The translations under genes were made by a program, and so were the position numbers. From CAWJLE01 sp963843645 (GTDB lineage: Bacteria; Chloroflexota; Anaerolineae; DAOTYC01), in assembly GCA_963843645.1 (NCBI GenBank), contig CAWJLE010000003.1, positions 1,364,001 through 1,428,000 on the forward strand: a stretch of 64,000 nucleotides of DNA. Reading direction: 5' to 3'. This document shows, piece after piece, positions 16,181 to 26,084 of the stretch. The stretch's first letter is position 1, and every line of letters begins with the position of its first letter. The notes under the pieces are model-generated. The model ran no database searches. It was not told the DNA's origin and was given only the letters and a program-made list of their open reading frames with translations.

Positions 16181-18103
16181 CTAGTGGGTGGCTTGTTTCA
16201 GATAAGCGATGAGCGCGGTCAAGTCTGCCCCCTGGATCTGCGGGAGGGATGGCATCGGCGGATAGCCGGTAAGGCCGGAACCGCCGGTGTGAATCCACTC
16301 TCCGACGTTCGCGTCGGTGACCGGCTTGCCGTTTGGCAGCTGCGACAGATTGAACATGCCCGCCAGGCCAGGCCCAACCAGCCTCGCGGTCGTCAGGCTG
16401 TGGCATCCGGCGCAGTGTGTGTCGAATACCGTTTTGCCCTGCGCCACGGCCGCTGTTCCGCTCGGCGCCGTCGAAGCCACAGTCGCCGTCGTGGCACTCG
16501 TCGAGGCGGGCGAGACTGTTGCGGTTACCGCGCTCGTTGCCGCGGCCGGCGGAGAGGAGGCGCTTGCAGTTGTGGCGGCACTGGTCGGCTTCGCCGTGGG
16601 CGCGGCCGTAGCGGCTGCAGGTGTCGCGGCGCTCGCCGCCGTCGTGGGTGCCACAGTGGCAGCCGCAGCAGGAGTAGGGTTGGTGGGCGCTGCGACGGTC
16701 GCAGTTACAGCGCTCGTCGCCGCCGTCGTAGGCGCCGCAGTAGCAGCCGGAGCTGGAGTAGCGTTGGCCGGCGCTGCGACGGTCGCAGTCATAGAGCTCG
16801 TCGCCGCCGTCGTAGGCGCCGCCGGAGCCACCGTTGCTTTCACCGGCGCAACGGCAGTCGCGGTCACGATGTTCGTCGGCGCTGCGGTGGGCGCGGCAGG
16901 AGTCGTTGCAGGCCCAGGTCCCGCTGCTGCTCCGGTTGCCTCTTTCAGGTAGGCGAGCAGCGCAGACATCTGATTCCCTTGTATCTGTGGGAACGGCGGC
17001 ATCGCTCCCCCGCCGGTATGAATCCAATCCGCCACGTTCGCGTCAGTGGGCGGTTTGTTGTTCACCAACTGCGGCAGGCTGAACAAGCCAGCCAGGCCTG
17101 GCCCAACCTTGGTTTCGTGAGTCAGAGTGTGGCACACGACGCAATTGCTCTCGAACACGGTCTTGCCCTCAGCCGCCGGGCCCGAAGGGGCCGCCGTAGC
17201 TGTAGTCGTAGCCGTAACCACGGCGGCAGCACCCGCCGTTACCGTCGTCGTCGCCACCCCGGTCGCAGCTGGAGCAGCAGTGGGCGCGGCCGTCGCCGCC
17301 TTTAGATAGGCGACCAGCGCGGTCAAGTCGCTGCCCTGGATTTGTGGGAAGCCCGGCATCGGCGGATATCCCGATAGCCCCGTGCCGCCGGTGTGAACCC
17401 ACTCCTCAAGGTTAGTCTCGTTGAATGGTTTCCCATTCGGCAATTTGGTCAGGCTGAACAGCTCGGCCAGGCCGGGACCGACGACCTTCTGCGCCGTAAG
17501 GCTGTGACAAGGGGAACAATTGGCATCGAAGACGCCCTTCCCCTGAGCCGGACCGACCGCCGCCGGTGAGGCTGTTCCGCCGGCCGGCGCAGCCGGAGAA
17601 GCCGCCGCGGTCGCGGAAGCAACCGCCGCCGTGGCCGGCACTTCCTGGGTCGCCTGCTTCAAGTAATCGATGAGCGCGGTCATCATATCCTGGCCCTGGA
17701 CCTGAGGAAGGCCGGGCATGGGCGGGTAACCAGACAGCCCGCTACCGCCGGTGTGGATCCACTCTTCCATGTTCGCATCGGTAAGAGGTTTACCGTTGGG
17801 GAGCTGGCTCTTATTGAATATGCCGGCCAGCCCCGGCCCGACCTTCTTCTCCGTGGTCAGGTTGTGACATGGAGCGCAGTTCGCGTTGAACACCTGAGCT
17901 CCCTGCCCACCCGCCGCCGGCGACGTCGATGCGGGTGCCACGGCGCCTGGCGCAGAAGGGGGTAAAGTCGCAGGCGCCAGGGTCGGAATAGCAGTGGGGG
18001 CAACCGGCAATGTGTTGCGGGCACCGCAGCCGATAAGCGCCAACCCTAACAGGCCGACACCGGCGAAAATCATCAACGGAACCATGCGGGTGCTAATGCG
18101 CAT
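16181..18103 (-). CDS. Four-domain cytochrome c lipoprotein
   Basis: 640 residues. A lipoprotein signal ends LALIGCGARN. Four class I cytochrome c domains follow, with heme sites CAPCH (76-80), CSPCH (196-200), CVVCH (321-325) and CAGCH (564-568). Three have the GYPPMP axial Met segment; domain 3 has GGGAMPPFPQ instead. The domains are joined by A/T/P-rich linkers, the last about 165 residues long. The domains are near copies of the CoxB cytochrome domain. Its place between the ACIII genes and coxB suggests a membrane-tethered wire carrying electrons from ActA/ActE to CuA. No homologous arrangement is known to me by name. Confidence 0.9.
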   Translation of the reverse strand: MRISTRMVPLMIFAGVGLLGLALIGCGARNTLPVAPTAIPTLAPATLPPSAPGAVAPASTSPAAGGQGAQVFNANCAPCHNLTTEKKVGPGLAGIFNKSQLPNGKPLTDANMEEWIHTGGSGLSGYPPMPGLPQVQGQDMMTALIDYLKQATQEVPATAAVASATAAASPAAPAGGTASPAAVGPAQGKGVFDANCSPCHSLTAQKVVGPGLAELFSLTKLPNGKPFNETNLEEWVHTGGTGLSGYPPMPGFPQIQGSDLTALVAYLKAATAAPTAAPAATGVATTTVTAGAAAVVTATTTATAAPSGPAAEGKTVFESNCVVCHTLTHETKVGPGLAGLFSLPQLVNNKPPTDANVADWIHTGGGAMPPFPQIQGNQMSALLAYLKEATGAAAGPGPATTPAAPTAAPTNIVTATAVAPVKATVAPAAPTTAATSSMTATVAAPANATPAPAATAAPTTAATSAVTATVAAPTNPTPAAAATVAPTTAASAATPAAATAAPTAKPTSAATTASASSPPAAATSAVTATVSPASTSATTATVASTAPSGTAAVAQGKTVFDTHCAGCHSLTTARLVGPGLAGMFNLSQLPNGKPVTDANVGEWIHTGGSGLTGYPPMPSLPQIQGADLTALIAYLKQATH

Positions 18104-18127
18104 GGGAGCGTCTCCTTTCTCAAGTCG

Positions 18128-18647
18128 TTATTGCTGTAGACTGCGTACGTAGTTGATGACGTCCCATCGCTCCCGGTCAGTGAGGTTTTCGCGCAAAGGC
18201 GGCATGAGGCCGATGCCTTGAGACACGAAGTTGTAGATCGCGCCATCCGGCAGCCCCTTGTAAGCCGCCTGGGTCAGGTCGACCGGACGGAGTGCGGCCG
18301 GCTTCCAGAATTTGACCACAGGCCCATCGCCCTTGCCTTGTGAACCGTGACAGACCGAGCACGTGATGTTGAAGAGAATAGCGCCTCGTTGCAGTGACAC
18401 CGTATCTGTCGGGACCGGATTCGCCGGATTGCTCGTGGCGAACAGGTAAGCCGGTTGGGAGAGCGGCACGGAATCGGTCGGCGGCAGCAGCCGGGGCGCT
18501 TCCAGATAGCTGATCGAAGGCTGGAAGTACATGAAGCTGTCGAACTTCACACCGATGACCTCGTAACCTAGATAGCAGGATCACGATGATGATCACGACA
18601 AACGCGGCGAGGGTTATGAAAATGCGGGTCAATACCGCTCGGGTCAC
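18128..18647 (-). CDS. actE: ACIII monoheme cytochrome c subunit ActE, with one frameshift
   Basis: GTG start at 18647 overlaps the actD stop as GTGA. The first frame has an N-terminal membrane anchor (VLTRIFITLAAFVVIIIVI). After one extra base near 18571 it continues GYEVIGVKFDSFMYFQP and contains a single heme site CSVCHG with the later Met in IGLMPPLRE, ending INYVRSLQQ. This matches the monoheme subunit E of alternative complex III. It hands electrons outward to soluble or fused cytochromes. The frameshift is probably a sequence error. Confidence 0.8.
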
Positions 18648-19172
18648 AGCCGCCTCCGTTCGATCTCGTCGACGCTCTCCGCGCCCTGCGTCTCCAACAC
18701 CGCGCGCGCCTTGTCCTTCATTTCCTGCGAGCCCTCAACCAGCACCCCTATCCGACCGGCGGTGATGCGGGGGTCGTAGAACTGACCGCCGAACGCGGGC
18801 AAGAGGGTCAGCCAGATGAAGGCCAGGAACGCGCCTGCCAGTACGAACAGCATCGTGAACTCGAACTGGAGGGCGATGTTCGGCGGGATGGGCGCGTAGG
18901 GCATCCCACCCACCCTGATGATGAACAGGTAGGGCGTTGTCCAATCAAAAAACAGGCCGACCAGGAAGCCCACGATCCCGCTGATCACCACGATAATGGC
19001 CAGCCAATGCGTCTTCGTGCGCCGGCCGCCCCAGCACCTTAGACGCATGCGGCGAGCCCGACATGACGGTGATATCGCGGTCGCTGATGCCCGCCTCGCG
19101 CAGCTTCTCGATCGCGTCGGCGGTGTTTTCCACATCTTGAAACAGCCCAAGGATCGCAGTTGACTCCGCCAT
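18644..19172 (-). CDS. actD: ACIII membrane subunit ActD, with one frameshift
   Basis: Starts at 19172 with the N-terminal DUF3341 portion (AILGLFQDVENTADAIEKLR, GISDRDITVMSGSP). After a one-base change at about 19022-19030 it continues as two membrane helices (WLAIIVVISGIVGFLVGLFF and LQFEFTMLFVLAGAFLAFIW), then PAFGGQFYDPRIT. This is the usual ActD layout of about 175 residues. It has no cofactor and helps bind the membrane subunits. It overlaps actE by 4 bases. Confidence 0.82.
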
Positions 19173-19209
19173 AAGGAGCTACGCTCATCCTTTCTTCTAG
19201 ATGATTCGT

Positions 19210-20637
19210 TTATTCCATCTCGCTCACGCTGACCACAGATGCCTTGCCGACCTTGCGCAGGTGATGCGCCTCCTGCGCTTCGTGGATCTCCCACAGTGGC
19301 ACGACCGGCACGGCCCGAGTGACCAGAGCGTATAGGAACACGAACATGCAGAATGCTCCGCACAGTATGCTGATCTCTACCGGCGAGGGATTGTAGAAGC
19401 CCCAATTGAACGGCATCCGATTGATTCGCAGCCCGCTGATGATGATGACACGTTCGGTATACATGCCCAGAACTACGCCTAGCGAGATCAGGCTCAGCAG
19501 AACCGGCGAGCGCCGAATCCGCTTGCTCCACAGAGTCGTCCAGGGCACCACGATGTTGACGAAAATCATTAGCCACCACAGGAACGCCGTCGGCCCTTTC
19601 AGCCAGAAATCGTCGAGCTGCCTTTGATCGGCAAAGTAGCCGTACCAACTGGTCAGGTAGTCACAGAAGATGAAGTAACTCCATGCAAAGGAGAACATCA
19701 GCAGCAGCCGACCCATCGCATCGAAATGTTCCGGGCGAAGAAAATAGTGCAGCTTGAGAGTCGAGCGCATGACGAACATGACGATAGCTACCAGCGCAAT
19801 TCCCGAGAAGATAGCCGCGACGACAAAATAGGGAGCGTAGATCGTGCTGTGCCACGCCAGTTGATCCGCCATTGAGAAGTCCCAGGCCACAATCGTGTGC
19901 ACGGAAAACGCCACCGGGATAATACCAAACGACATGATCGTCAAAGCCGTCTGCAGGTGGGCCCACTCTCGCTCAGTTCCGCGCCAGCCCAGCGCCAACC
20001 AGCGGTGGACTTTCCGGCGCCACCCGGCGGCATGATCGCGAACCATGGCCATGTCAGGGATCAACGGCAAGTAGAGGTACAGCAGGCTCGCGACGAAATA
20101 CGTCACGATGGCCATCTCGTCCCACAAAAAGGCGGAGTGGTAGTTGGGCCAGATCTGCCGCTGGTTCGGGTACGGAGCGATCCAATACGAGCGCCAGGTG
20201 CGGCCCACGTGGACGCCCAGGAACACCATGGACGCCAACAGGGCGACCGGCGTCATCAACTCGGCATAGCGCGTAATCGGCCGCCGATATTCCGCACCGA
20301 ACACCCTCAACACGGTAGAGATGAAGGTGCCCGACATGGCCAGCGCGATCCACACGATATAACTCGCGATGTACACGCCCCAATACTCGGGCCGGTTGAG
20401 GCCGGCGACGCCCATGCCCAGGAAGATCTGATAGAGCCAGGCGCCCAGCAGCGCGACCACGAACACAACGCCGAACACCGCCACGACGATCTTGTAACTC
20501 CGCCCGGTGGAATACATACCCTCCAGCGCGACGCGGTTCATCTCTTCCGCGGATCGCGGATCGAGAACAAGGTGCTCGCGCCGCGCTTCGCCTGCGCCGC
20601 CAAAGTCTACGTCTGACGCGGTCGTATCATGCAACAT
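19210..20637 (-). CDS. actC: ACIII NrfD-like quinol-binding subunit ActC
   Basis: 475 residues with about ten hydrophobic helices of the NrfD/PsrC family. Typical segments include MSFGIIPVAFSVHTIVAWDF and LRINRMPFNWGFYNPSPVEI. ActC holds the quinol oxidation site of alternative complex III and passes electrons to the Fe-S subunit. The start at 20637 overlaps the upstream actB2 stop by 11 bases. No second NrfD-like subunit (ActF) is encoded in this cluster. Confidence 0.9.
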   Translation of the reverse strand: MLHDTTASDVDFGGAGEARREHLVLDPRSAEEMNRVALEGMYSTGRSYKIVVAVFGVVFVVALLGAWLYQIFLGMGVAGLNRPEYWGVYIASYIVWIALAMSGTFISTVLRVFGAEYRRPITRYAELMTPVALLASMVFLGVHVGRTWRSYWIAPYPNQRQIWPNYHSAFLWDEMAIVTYFVASLLYLYLPLIPDMAMVRDHAAGWRRKVHRWLALGWRGTEREWAHLQTALTIMSFGIIPVAFSVHTIVAWDFSMADQLAWHSTIYAPYFVVAAIFSGIALVAIVMFVMRSTLKLHYFLRPEHFDAMGRLLLMFSFAWSYFIFCDYLTSWYGYFADQRQLDDFWLKGPTAFLWWLMIFVNIVVPWTTLWSKRIRRSPVLLSLISLGVVLGMYTERVIIISGLRINRMPFNWGFYNPSPVEISILCGAFCMFVFLYALVTRAVPVVPLWEIHEAQEAHHLRKVGKASVVSVSEME

Positions 20638-21340
20638 TCGAGTCGCCTCGCTTCAGATAAGTAATGGCGGGTTTCGTACCCATTTCGAACAGCACCTGAA
20701 AACCTCGACCGCTGCGACTCAACTGCGAGACCCGGCTGTTGGGATCACTGAGGTCTCCGAAGATCAGCGCTTCAGTCGGGCACGTCTGAACGCACGCGGG
20801 CTGAACGTCTCCGTCGGTCAAGGGCACGTCGTTGCGAATGGCGTCCTCTCTGGCGCGCCTGATGCGCTGGACGCAGAACGTGCACTTCTCCATGATGTCG
20901 CGCCACCGCACTGTAACGTCAGGATTGAGCTGCTGGTCTGACGGCTCCGGGAAGTAGGGGTTGAACCAGTTGAACTGCCGCACTTTGTACGGGCAATTGA
21001 CGCCGCAGTAGCGAATTCCTATGCAGCGATTGTAAACCTGGATGTTGAGGTTATCCTCGAACGAATGCACGGTCGCGTACATGGGGCACACCGGCTCGCA
21101 CGGGGCCTCGAGGCATTGCTGGCACAGCATCGGCAGGAACCCGGCCTTCAGCTGCGGAAATTCGCCGAGCCAGTAACGCTCGATGCGAAGCCAGTGCATC
21201 GAGTGCAGCCAGGCAACCTCGACTTCGCCCACCGTAGGAACGTTGTTTTCAGCGTGGCAGGCCACCACACACGCCTGGCATCCGGTACATACATCCAGGT
21301 CGATGACCATGCCCCAGCGGTGCTGTTGATCGCGAAACAT
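20627..21340 (-). CDS. actB2: ACIII iron-sulfur subunit ActB2 (four-cluster ferredoxin)
   Basis: 237 residues with the cysteine groups CTGCQACVVACH, CQQCLEAPCEPVC, CIGIRYCGVNC, CTFCVQRI and CVQTCPTEAL. These are as in the C-terminal ferredoxin half of ActB and related polysulfide reductase B proteins. It relays electrons from the NrfD-like subunit toward the cytochrome subunits. In many species it is fused to the molybdopterin-like half; here it is a separate gene whose ATG overlaps the actB1 TGA. Confidence 0.92.
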   Translation of the reverse strand: MFRDQQHRWGMVIDLDVCTGCQACVVACHAENNVPTVGEVEVAWLHSMHWLRIERYWLGEFPQLKAGFLPMLCQQCLEAPCEPVCPMYATVHSFEDNLNIQVYNRCIGIRYCGVNCPYKVRQFNWFNPYFPEPSDQQLNPDVTVRWRDIMEKCTFCVQRIRRAREDAIRNDVPLTDGDVQPACVQTCPTEALIFGDLSDPNSRVSQLSRSGRGFQVLFEMGTKPAITYLKRGDSNVA

Positions 21341-23584
21341 CAGCCTCCCTCCCTGGGCGCAGGCAATGGTCCTATTCCGGGTGCGGATTGCGTCTGTCGT
21401 ATGTATTCCACGCCCAGCGGACTTTCGAGCCTGGCCAGGTTGCGCTGGCGGCCCGTTGGGATAATATTCACGCGCGTCGACCTCCAGGCGACCGTGGTCG
21501 CATTGGCCGGCTGCACCAACAGTTTGAGCGGGTTGCTGCCCTGCCCTTTAGCAAATCGCCCGTACTGCTCGTGCCCTTCTCCGATGCGCATGCCGACCAC
21601 GTCGTTGGGCACCCCCGGGTACGTGTAGACGATCGCCTCAATCTCTCCCGCCGCCGACGTCACCCTAACGATATCTTCGTCCTTGAGGCCCAGCCGCTGC
21701 GCCGTCGTGGGGCTGACCTCCACCCAGGTCTGCCAGGCAGTGGTCGTCGTGGGATCGGGCGTTTCCTGAAGCCACGGCTTGTTCGCCCCACGGCCGTCGA
21801 ACAGTGAGACCGACGGGTACAGGTGCAATGCGAAGGGGTACTGCTCTATTTCACCCTGAAACGTGGGAGCGGCGACCCCAACAGACTTCGTGAACGCCGA
21901 GCCGGTCTGCGGCGCCGTCCACTCAGGCTTGTCCGCCCAATAGCCGCCCTGCTGGCGCCACACCGACCAATACACCTCGGCCGACGTCTGGCCGCGCAGC
22001 GGGTCGATGGCTTGCTTCAAGAAGTCCACTTCGTTGTGCCACGGCAAAGCCTGGCTCACCGCCCCCCCGATCTGTTGAGCCAATGCCAGGAAGACGTCGC
22101 CCGTGGCTCGCGTGTCGTAGAGCGGCCGCATCGTGGGCTGCAGGCTGGTGATCACGCGCCGATCTGCCTGGTCCACCACGTGGTAGCCCCACGATTCGAG
22201 GTTGGTGTGGTCCGGCAGAACCATGTCGGCCTGAACGGCAGTCTCGTCGACGGCCGAACTAAACGAAATGATCGTCGGCACTTTGGCCAGGGCATCCGCC
22301 AATCCAGGCAGGCCCGGGCAATTCGAAGACAGGGTTCGTCCCATGGACAAACAGCAACTTCACCTGTCCGGCGGCCATCTTCTTGACCAGGTCCTGTACG
22401 TCAGCCAGGTTGGAAGCGGGGCGCGCCGTGAAGCCTGTGATATTCATCTCGGGGGGCATGTAGACCCCGCCCGGCTGGCCCAGTTGCCCCGCCAGCGCAT
22501 CGAGCGCATACACGGCCTCAATGGCCGAGTCATGGTTGTCGAAGGACGCCAGGCCGTCACCCGGGATCGCAACCGGATGACCCCCTTGCGCAAATCGCCG
22601 GGCCAGGCGGTCGAGCTGGTCCGCCGGCACGTCGCTGGCGGCGGCCGCTTGCGCGACGTCGACGTTCTGATAGACCGCGGCGTACTGCGCTGCTCCCTGC
22701 CGGCCAAGATTCTGGTCCAGGATGATCTTGCCCAGCGCCAGGGCCACCAGCCCTTCGGTACCGGGTCGCACAGGCACCCACTCGTCGGCGCTCGCGGCGG
22801 TAGCGGAGAACCGCGACTCGAACTGCACCAGGTAGCCCCGCCGCCCCAACGACCCGCGGCGCATCTGGCTGTAGGCCCGCGCGTATGCCACCGGCGAAAG
22901 GCCCGTTTCCAGGAAGCTCGATGCAAAAGAGAAAACCACGTCGGAGTTAGCGACGTCGAACACCGGAATGCGAGGTGTGCCGAACAATGACTGGCTCGCC
23001 TGAGCCAACGCCTGGCGTCCGGTCAACTCATCTCCCAGGGAGTAGAAGATCGGCGGCGGCGCGCCCACAGCCTGCAAGAAGCGGCTGACGATGTCCGCCA
23101 GGTGCGTGGATGCCGTCCCGCCCCAGAACGCGATGCCGCCGGGGCCCGCCTTGTTGATCGTGTCGGCAACTGACGAGAGCGCGTTTTCCCAATAGATGGG
23201 GGTGAACTTCAGCGAGCCACGCCCCTCCTGCCGAACCGCATTTTGCAGCCGATCAGGATCATAGAGCTCCTGCAAGGCCGCCTGCCCACGTGCGCATAGC
23301 CTTCCGCGGTTTACCGGGTGCGATGGGTTGCCTTCGATCTTGCGCGCCCGGTTGCTGCTCACGCGCACGATGATGCCGCACCCAGCTGGGCACTGGCGAC
23401 AGCCACTGGCATACCACAGATTCTCGCCCGGCAGTCCTTCTTCGGGTGGTTGGATGTACGATTCCAGGTACGCGGTTCGCCGGAGATCCACTGTGCAACC
23501 GCTGACCACAGTTGCCGTGGCCGCCAGCGCTCCGATCTTCAAGAAATCCCGCCGGTTGACTTTTCGCGCCATCGGCTCCCTCAT
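21340..23584 (-). CDS. actB1: ACIII molybdopterin-oxidoreductase-like subunit ActB1, with one frameshift
   Basis: Starts at 23584 as ATGA overlap with actA. A twin-arginine signal RRDFLKIGALAATATVVSGC leads to a lipobox. CRQCPAGCGIIVRV marks a near-vestigial N-terminal cluster region of the molybdopterin oxidoreductase fold. In the first frame the protein runs to FVHGTNPVFELPG. After one base change at about 22300-22312 it resumes as LADALAKVPTIISFSSAVDE and ends at 21340. Restored length is about 745 residues. ActB1 has lost molybdopterin catalysis in characterised ACIII and is structural. Confidence 0.85.
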
Positions 23585-24141
23585 TTATGACAATTAATGC
23601 AGCTTAGTAACCGTTCCTGTTCCAGGCTCGGCAGAGATGTCTGCTGACGGTGGCAGGTGACGCAGAAGCCCATGTTGATGGTCTTGGCCTCGTAGAACAC
23701 AGCCATCTGACCCACATTGCCGTGGCAGGTCTCGCACGCCAGGCCGCGGGAAACGTGAATCTCGTGCGTGAAGTAGACGAAGTCAGGCAGCACGGTTCGC
23801 TTCAGCCAGCGCAACGGTCGGTTGTTCTGTGCTGCGTTCAACAGCAGCTCCACTTTTGCCTGACCGGTGGTCACGTTGACGTTCTGGTGACAGCCCATGC
23901 ACTTCGCAGTAGAGGGAATAGTCGCCTGGAAGCTGTTGATCGTGCCGGGGTGGCAGAAGACGCACTGAACGCCTGCCGCGACGTGCCTGTCATGGGGAAA
24001 CTCCAGCGTCTGACCCGCCAGGGCGGTGAGAGTCTTGGTTTCCCACAGAAACAGCGCAGCAAAACCGACGATCATCACGACCAGGACCAACAAAGCGAGC
24101 TTCCAAGGAGGACGGACGTTGGGAGCAGGCGTCTCTGTCAT
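23581..24141 (-). CDS. actA: ACIII pentaheme cytochrome c subunit ActA
   Basis: 186 residues from ATG 24141; the frame opens further to 24168 but lacks a ribosome site there. One N-terminal helix (LALLVLVVMIVGFAALFLW) is followed by five CxxCH sites: CVFCH, CMGCH, CETCH, CVTCH and CINCH. This is the multiheme subunit A of alternative complex III, which collects electrons from the Fe-S subunit at the outer face. It opens the super-operon, about 250 bases after the predicted transcription start. Confidence 0.93.
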   Translation of the reverse strand: MTETPAPNVRPPWKLALLVLVVMIVGFAALFLWETKTLTALAGQTLEFPHDRHVAAGVQCVFCHPGTINSFQATIPSTAKCMGCHQNVNVTTGQAKVELLLNAAQNNRPLRWLKRTVLPDFVYFTHEIHVSRGLACETCHGNVGQMAVFYEAKTINMGFCVTCHRQQTSLPSLEQERLLSCINCHK

Positions 24142-24500
24142 AAGGATTTCCGCTCCGTGCAGCAGCATATGGTGGACAATGAGAAGAACTCACATATTCC
24201 GGTTCGGTCTGATTCCGACTGTTGCGACTTCATTGAAATCGGTCTTCGATTTAGTATGGCGGATATTAAGCTGTCAAATACGGTGGGACTTGCAAACAAA
24301 CGGTGGTTTGCGCTTCGAGTCGGTATCCTTGGGGCGATACCGTGTGTGGTTAAACAGCAGACTTACCAGATGTATCGTCTTCCTAACACTGAATTTATTT
24401 TACCACAGAGCAGGCCTTTTGTCAATTCGAAAAACTCGCACTTCGATCGATTATGGCACTATTGGTCGGGTTTTGTCCTGGTCCATCGTTCTTCTGTTGC
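24142..24500. other. Non-coding gap with the super-operon promoter and long leader
   Basis: No open frame here looks real. The region is noticeably AT-rich against its neighbours. It holds the promoter at 24397-24425 and a leader of about 250 bases before actA. No riboswitch family is recognisable by eye. Confidence 0.6.
24397..24425 (-). promoter_or_regulatory. Promoter of the ACIII-caa3 super-operon
   Basis: On the minus strand TTGACA (24425-24420), a 17-bp spacer, then TAAAAT (24402-24397). The match to sigma-70 consensus is near perfect. Transcription would begin near 24390. Confidence 0.8.
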
Positions 24501-26084
24501 CTAGAGCTCAGGAGACTCTGCCGGGTCCCGCTCGTCCAGTACCTGGCGCACTCTCTCCGCCAGTGTACGGCGATTGAACGGCTTCGGCAAGAAAGGTGCG
24601 CCCGGTTCCAGAACGCCTCTCTCTACAGCCGCCGCCTGCGCATAACCGGACATGCACAGAATCTTCATCGACGGCCACCGGTCCATGAGGCGCCGGCCCA
24701 ATTCCGAGCCGTTGACGTCGGGCAAGACCAGGTCGGCCAACAGCAGATCGACGCACTCCTCGGCGTCTTCGGCCAGCCTCATGCCCTCGCTCCCGTCAGC
24801 CGCAACGAGCACGCGGTAGCCCAGTTTGCGCAGGGTTCGCGCCAGGACGTTACGCACCGACGAGTCGTCTTCCACCACCAGGATGGTCTCGTCCCTTCCC
24901 GCCGCCAGTGGCGCCTGGGCGTGTTCTGACTTGGCTGTGGCAGCCATTGCAGTCTCATCCACCCGCGGCAGGTAAATTTTGAAGATCGTGCCTTTTCCCG
25001 GCTCGCTGTAGACCCAGATCTGGCCGGCGTGCTGCCGGACGATTCCGTACACAGTCGCCAGTCCCAGACCGGTCCCTTTTCCGGGCTGCTTGGTCGTGAA
25101 GAAGGGCTCAAACGCCCGACTTCGAACCTCTTCGGTCATACCTTCGCCGGTGTCGCTGACAGACAACAACACGTAGTCTCCGGCGCGAACGTTCACGTGA
25201 TGCTGCACGTAATGCTCATCCAGGGTGACGTTTGACAGCTCCACGAAGATGCGTCCGCCATTCGGCATGGCGTCCCGTGCGTTGATCACGAGATTCAGCA
25301 GCATCTGCTCGATCTGTCGTGGGTCGGCGCGGACCAGGCCCAGACCCGGCGCCGTCTGAGTGGTCAATTCAATGCGCTCCCCGATCAATCGCTGCAACAT
25401 GCGCGCCATGTCCAGCACGAGGATGCTCAAATCCAGCGTCTGCGGCGCGATCACCTGCTCTCGGGAGAGGGCGAGCAACCGTCGGGTCAGCGCAGCCGCC
25501 CGCTCCACGATGGCCAGCATCTGCGTAACATCCTCGACGAAGGGGTGCCCGGCCGGCTGGTTGTCGCGGAGGAACGTGGCATGAGCGGCAATTGCGGTCA
25601 GCATGTTGTTGAAATCGTGCGCCACGCCGCCGGCCAAACGGCCGATGCTTTCCATCTTCTGCGCTTGAAGGAACTGGCCTTCCAATTTTCTACGGTCGGT
25701 AATGTCGACGATGCACGTGAAGTAGCCCTGTGGATTACCTGCGTCGTCGAGGATGCTGTGCACGAAGATCTCGATCGGGACGCGGCGCCCATCGCGTCGC
25801 GTGAACTCGAGATCGAGACGCTGTGGCTGCCTCATCTTGCGGGCCGTGACGATGGCTCGCCGCACCGTTCCCGACCATTCGGGCGACGCCAGGGCCAGAG
25901 CCGACGGCAGAGACCGCAATTCCTCCTCACTGTAACCGGTCAGCTCGATGAATGCCGGGTTGCAGGCGGCAAATCCGCCGTCCAATTGCTGAGCGATGAA
26001 GGGAAGTGCCGACTGGCGCAGCGCTGTGACCAGAAACTGGTCCAGGGCGCTCATCCCGGCCTTCTCGGGATCACGGTTCTTCAT
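24501..26084 (-). CDS. Hybrid sensor histidine kinase with receiver domain
   Basis: 527 residues, soluble. A PAS domain spans about 20-130. HisKA has the phospho-accepting His156 in GGVAHDFNNML. The ATPase domain shows NLVINARDAMPNGG (N box, about 264-277), DTGEGM (G1) and GTGLGLATVYG (G2). A C-terminal receiver (about 400-520) has Asp451 in LLADLVLPD and a late Lys in FLPKPF. It senses an intracellular cue and phosphorylates its own receiver or an unknown regulator. It is co-transcribed with the FAD oxidase upstream (ATGA overlap), so the signal may relate to that substrate or to redox state. Confidence 0.9.
   Translation of the reverse strand: MKNRDPEKAGMSALDQFLVTALRQSALPFIAQQLDGGFAACNPAFIELTGYSEEELRSLPSALALASPEWSGTVRRAIVTARKMRQPQRLDLEFTRRDGRRVPIEIFVHSILDDAGNPQGYFTCIVDITDRRKLEGQFLQAQKMESIGRLAGGVAHDFNNMLTAIAAHATFLRDNQPAGHPFVEDVTQMLAIVERAAALTRRLLALSREQVIAPQTLDLSILVLDMARMLQRLIGERIELTTQTAPGLGLVRADPRQIEQMLLNLVINARDAMPNGGRIFVELSNVTLDEHYVQHHVNVRAGDYVLLSVSDTGEGMTEEVRSRAFEPFFTTKQPGKGTGLGLATVYGIVRQHAGQIWVYSEPGKGTIFKIYLPRVDETAMAATAKSEHAQAPLAAGRDETILVVEDDSSVRNVLARTLRKLGYRVLVAADGSEGMRLAEDAEECVDLLLADLVLPDVNGSELGRRLMDRWPSMKILCMSGYAQAAAVERGVLEPGAPFLPKPFNRRTLAERVRQVLDERDPAESPEL

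Noticed and set aside
16184..17305. 373-residue Arg-rich frame on the plus strand
   Set aside because: Antisense shadow of the A/T/P-rich cytochrome linkers.
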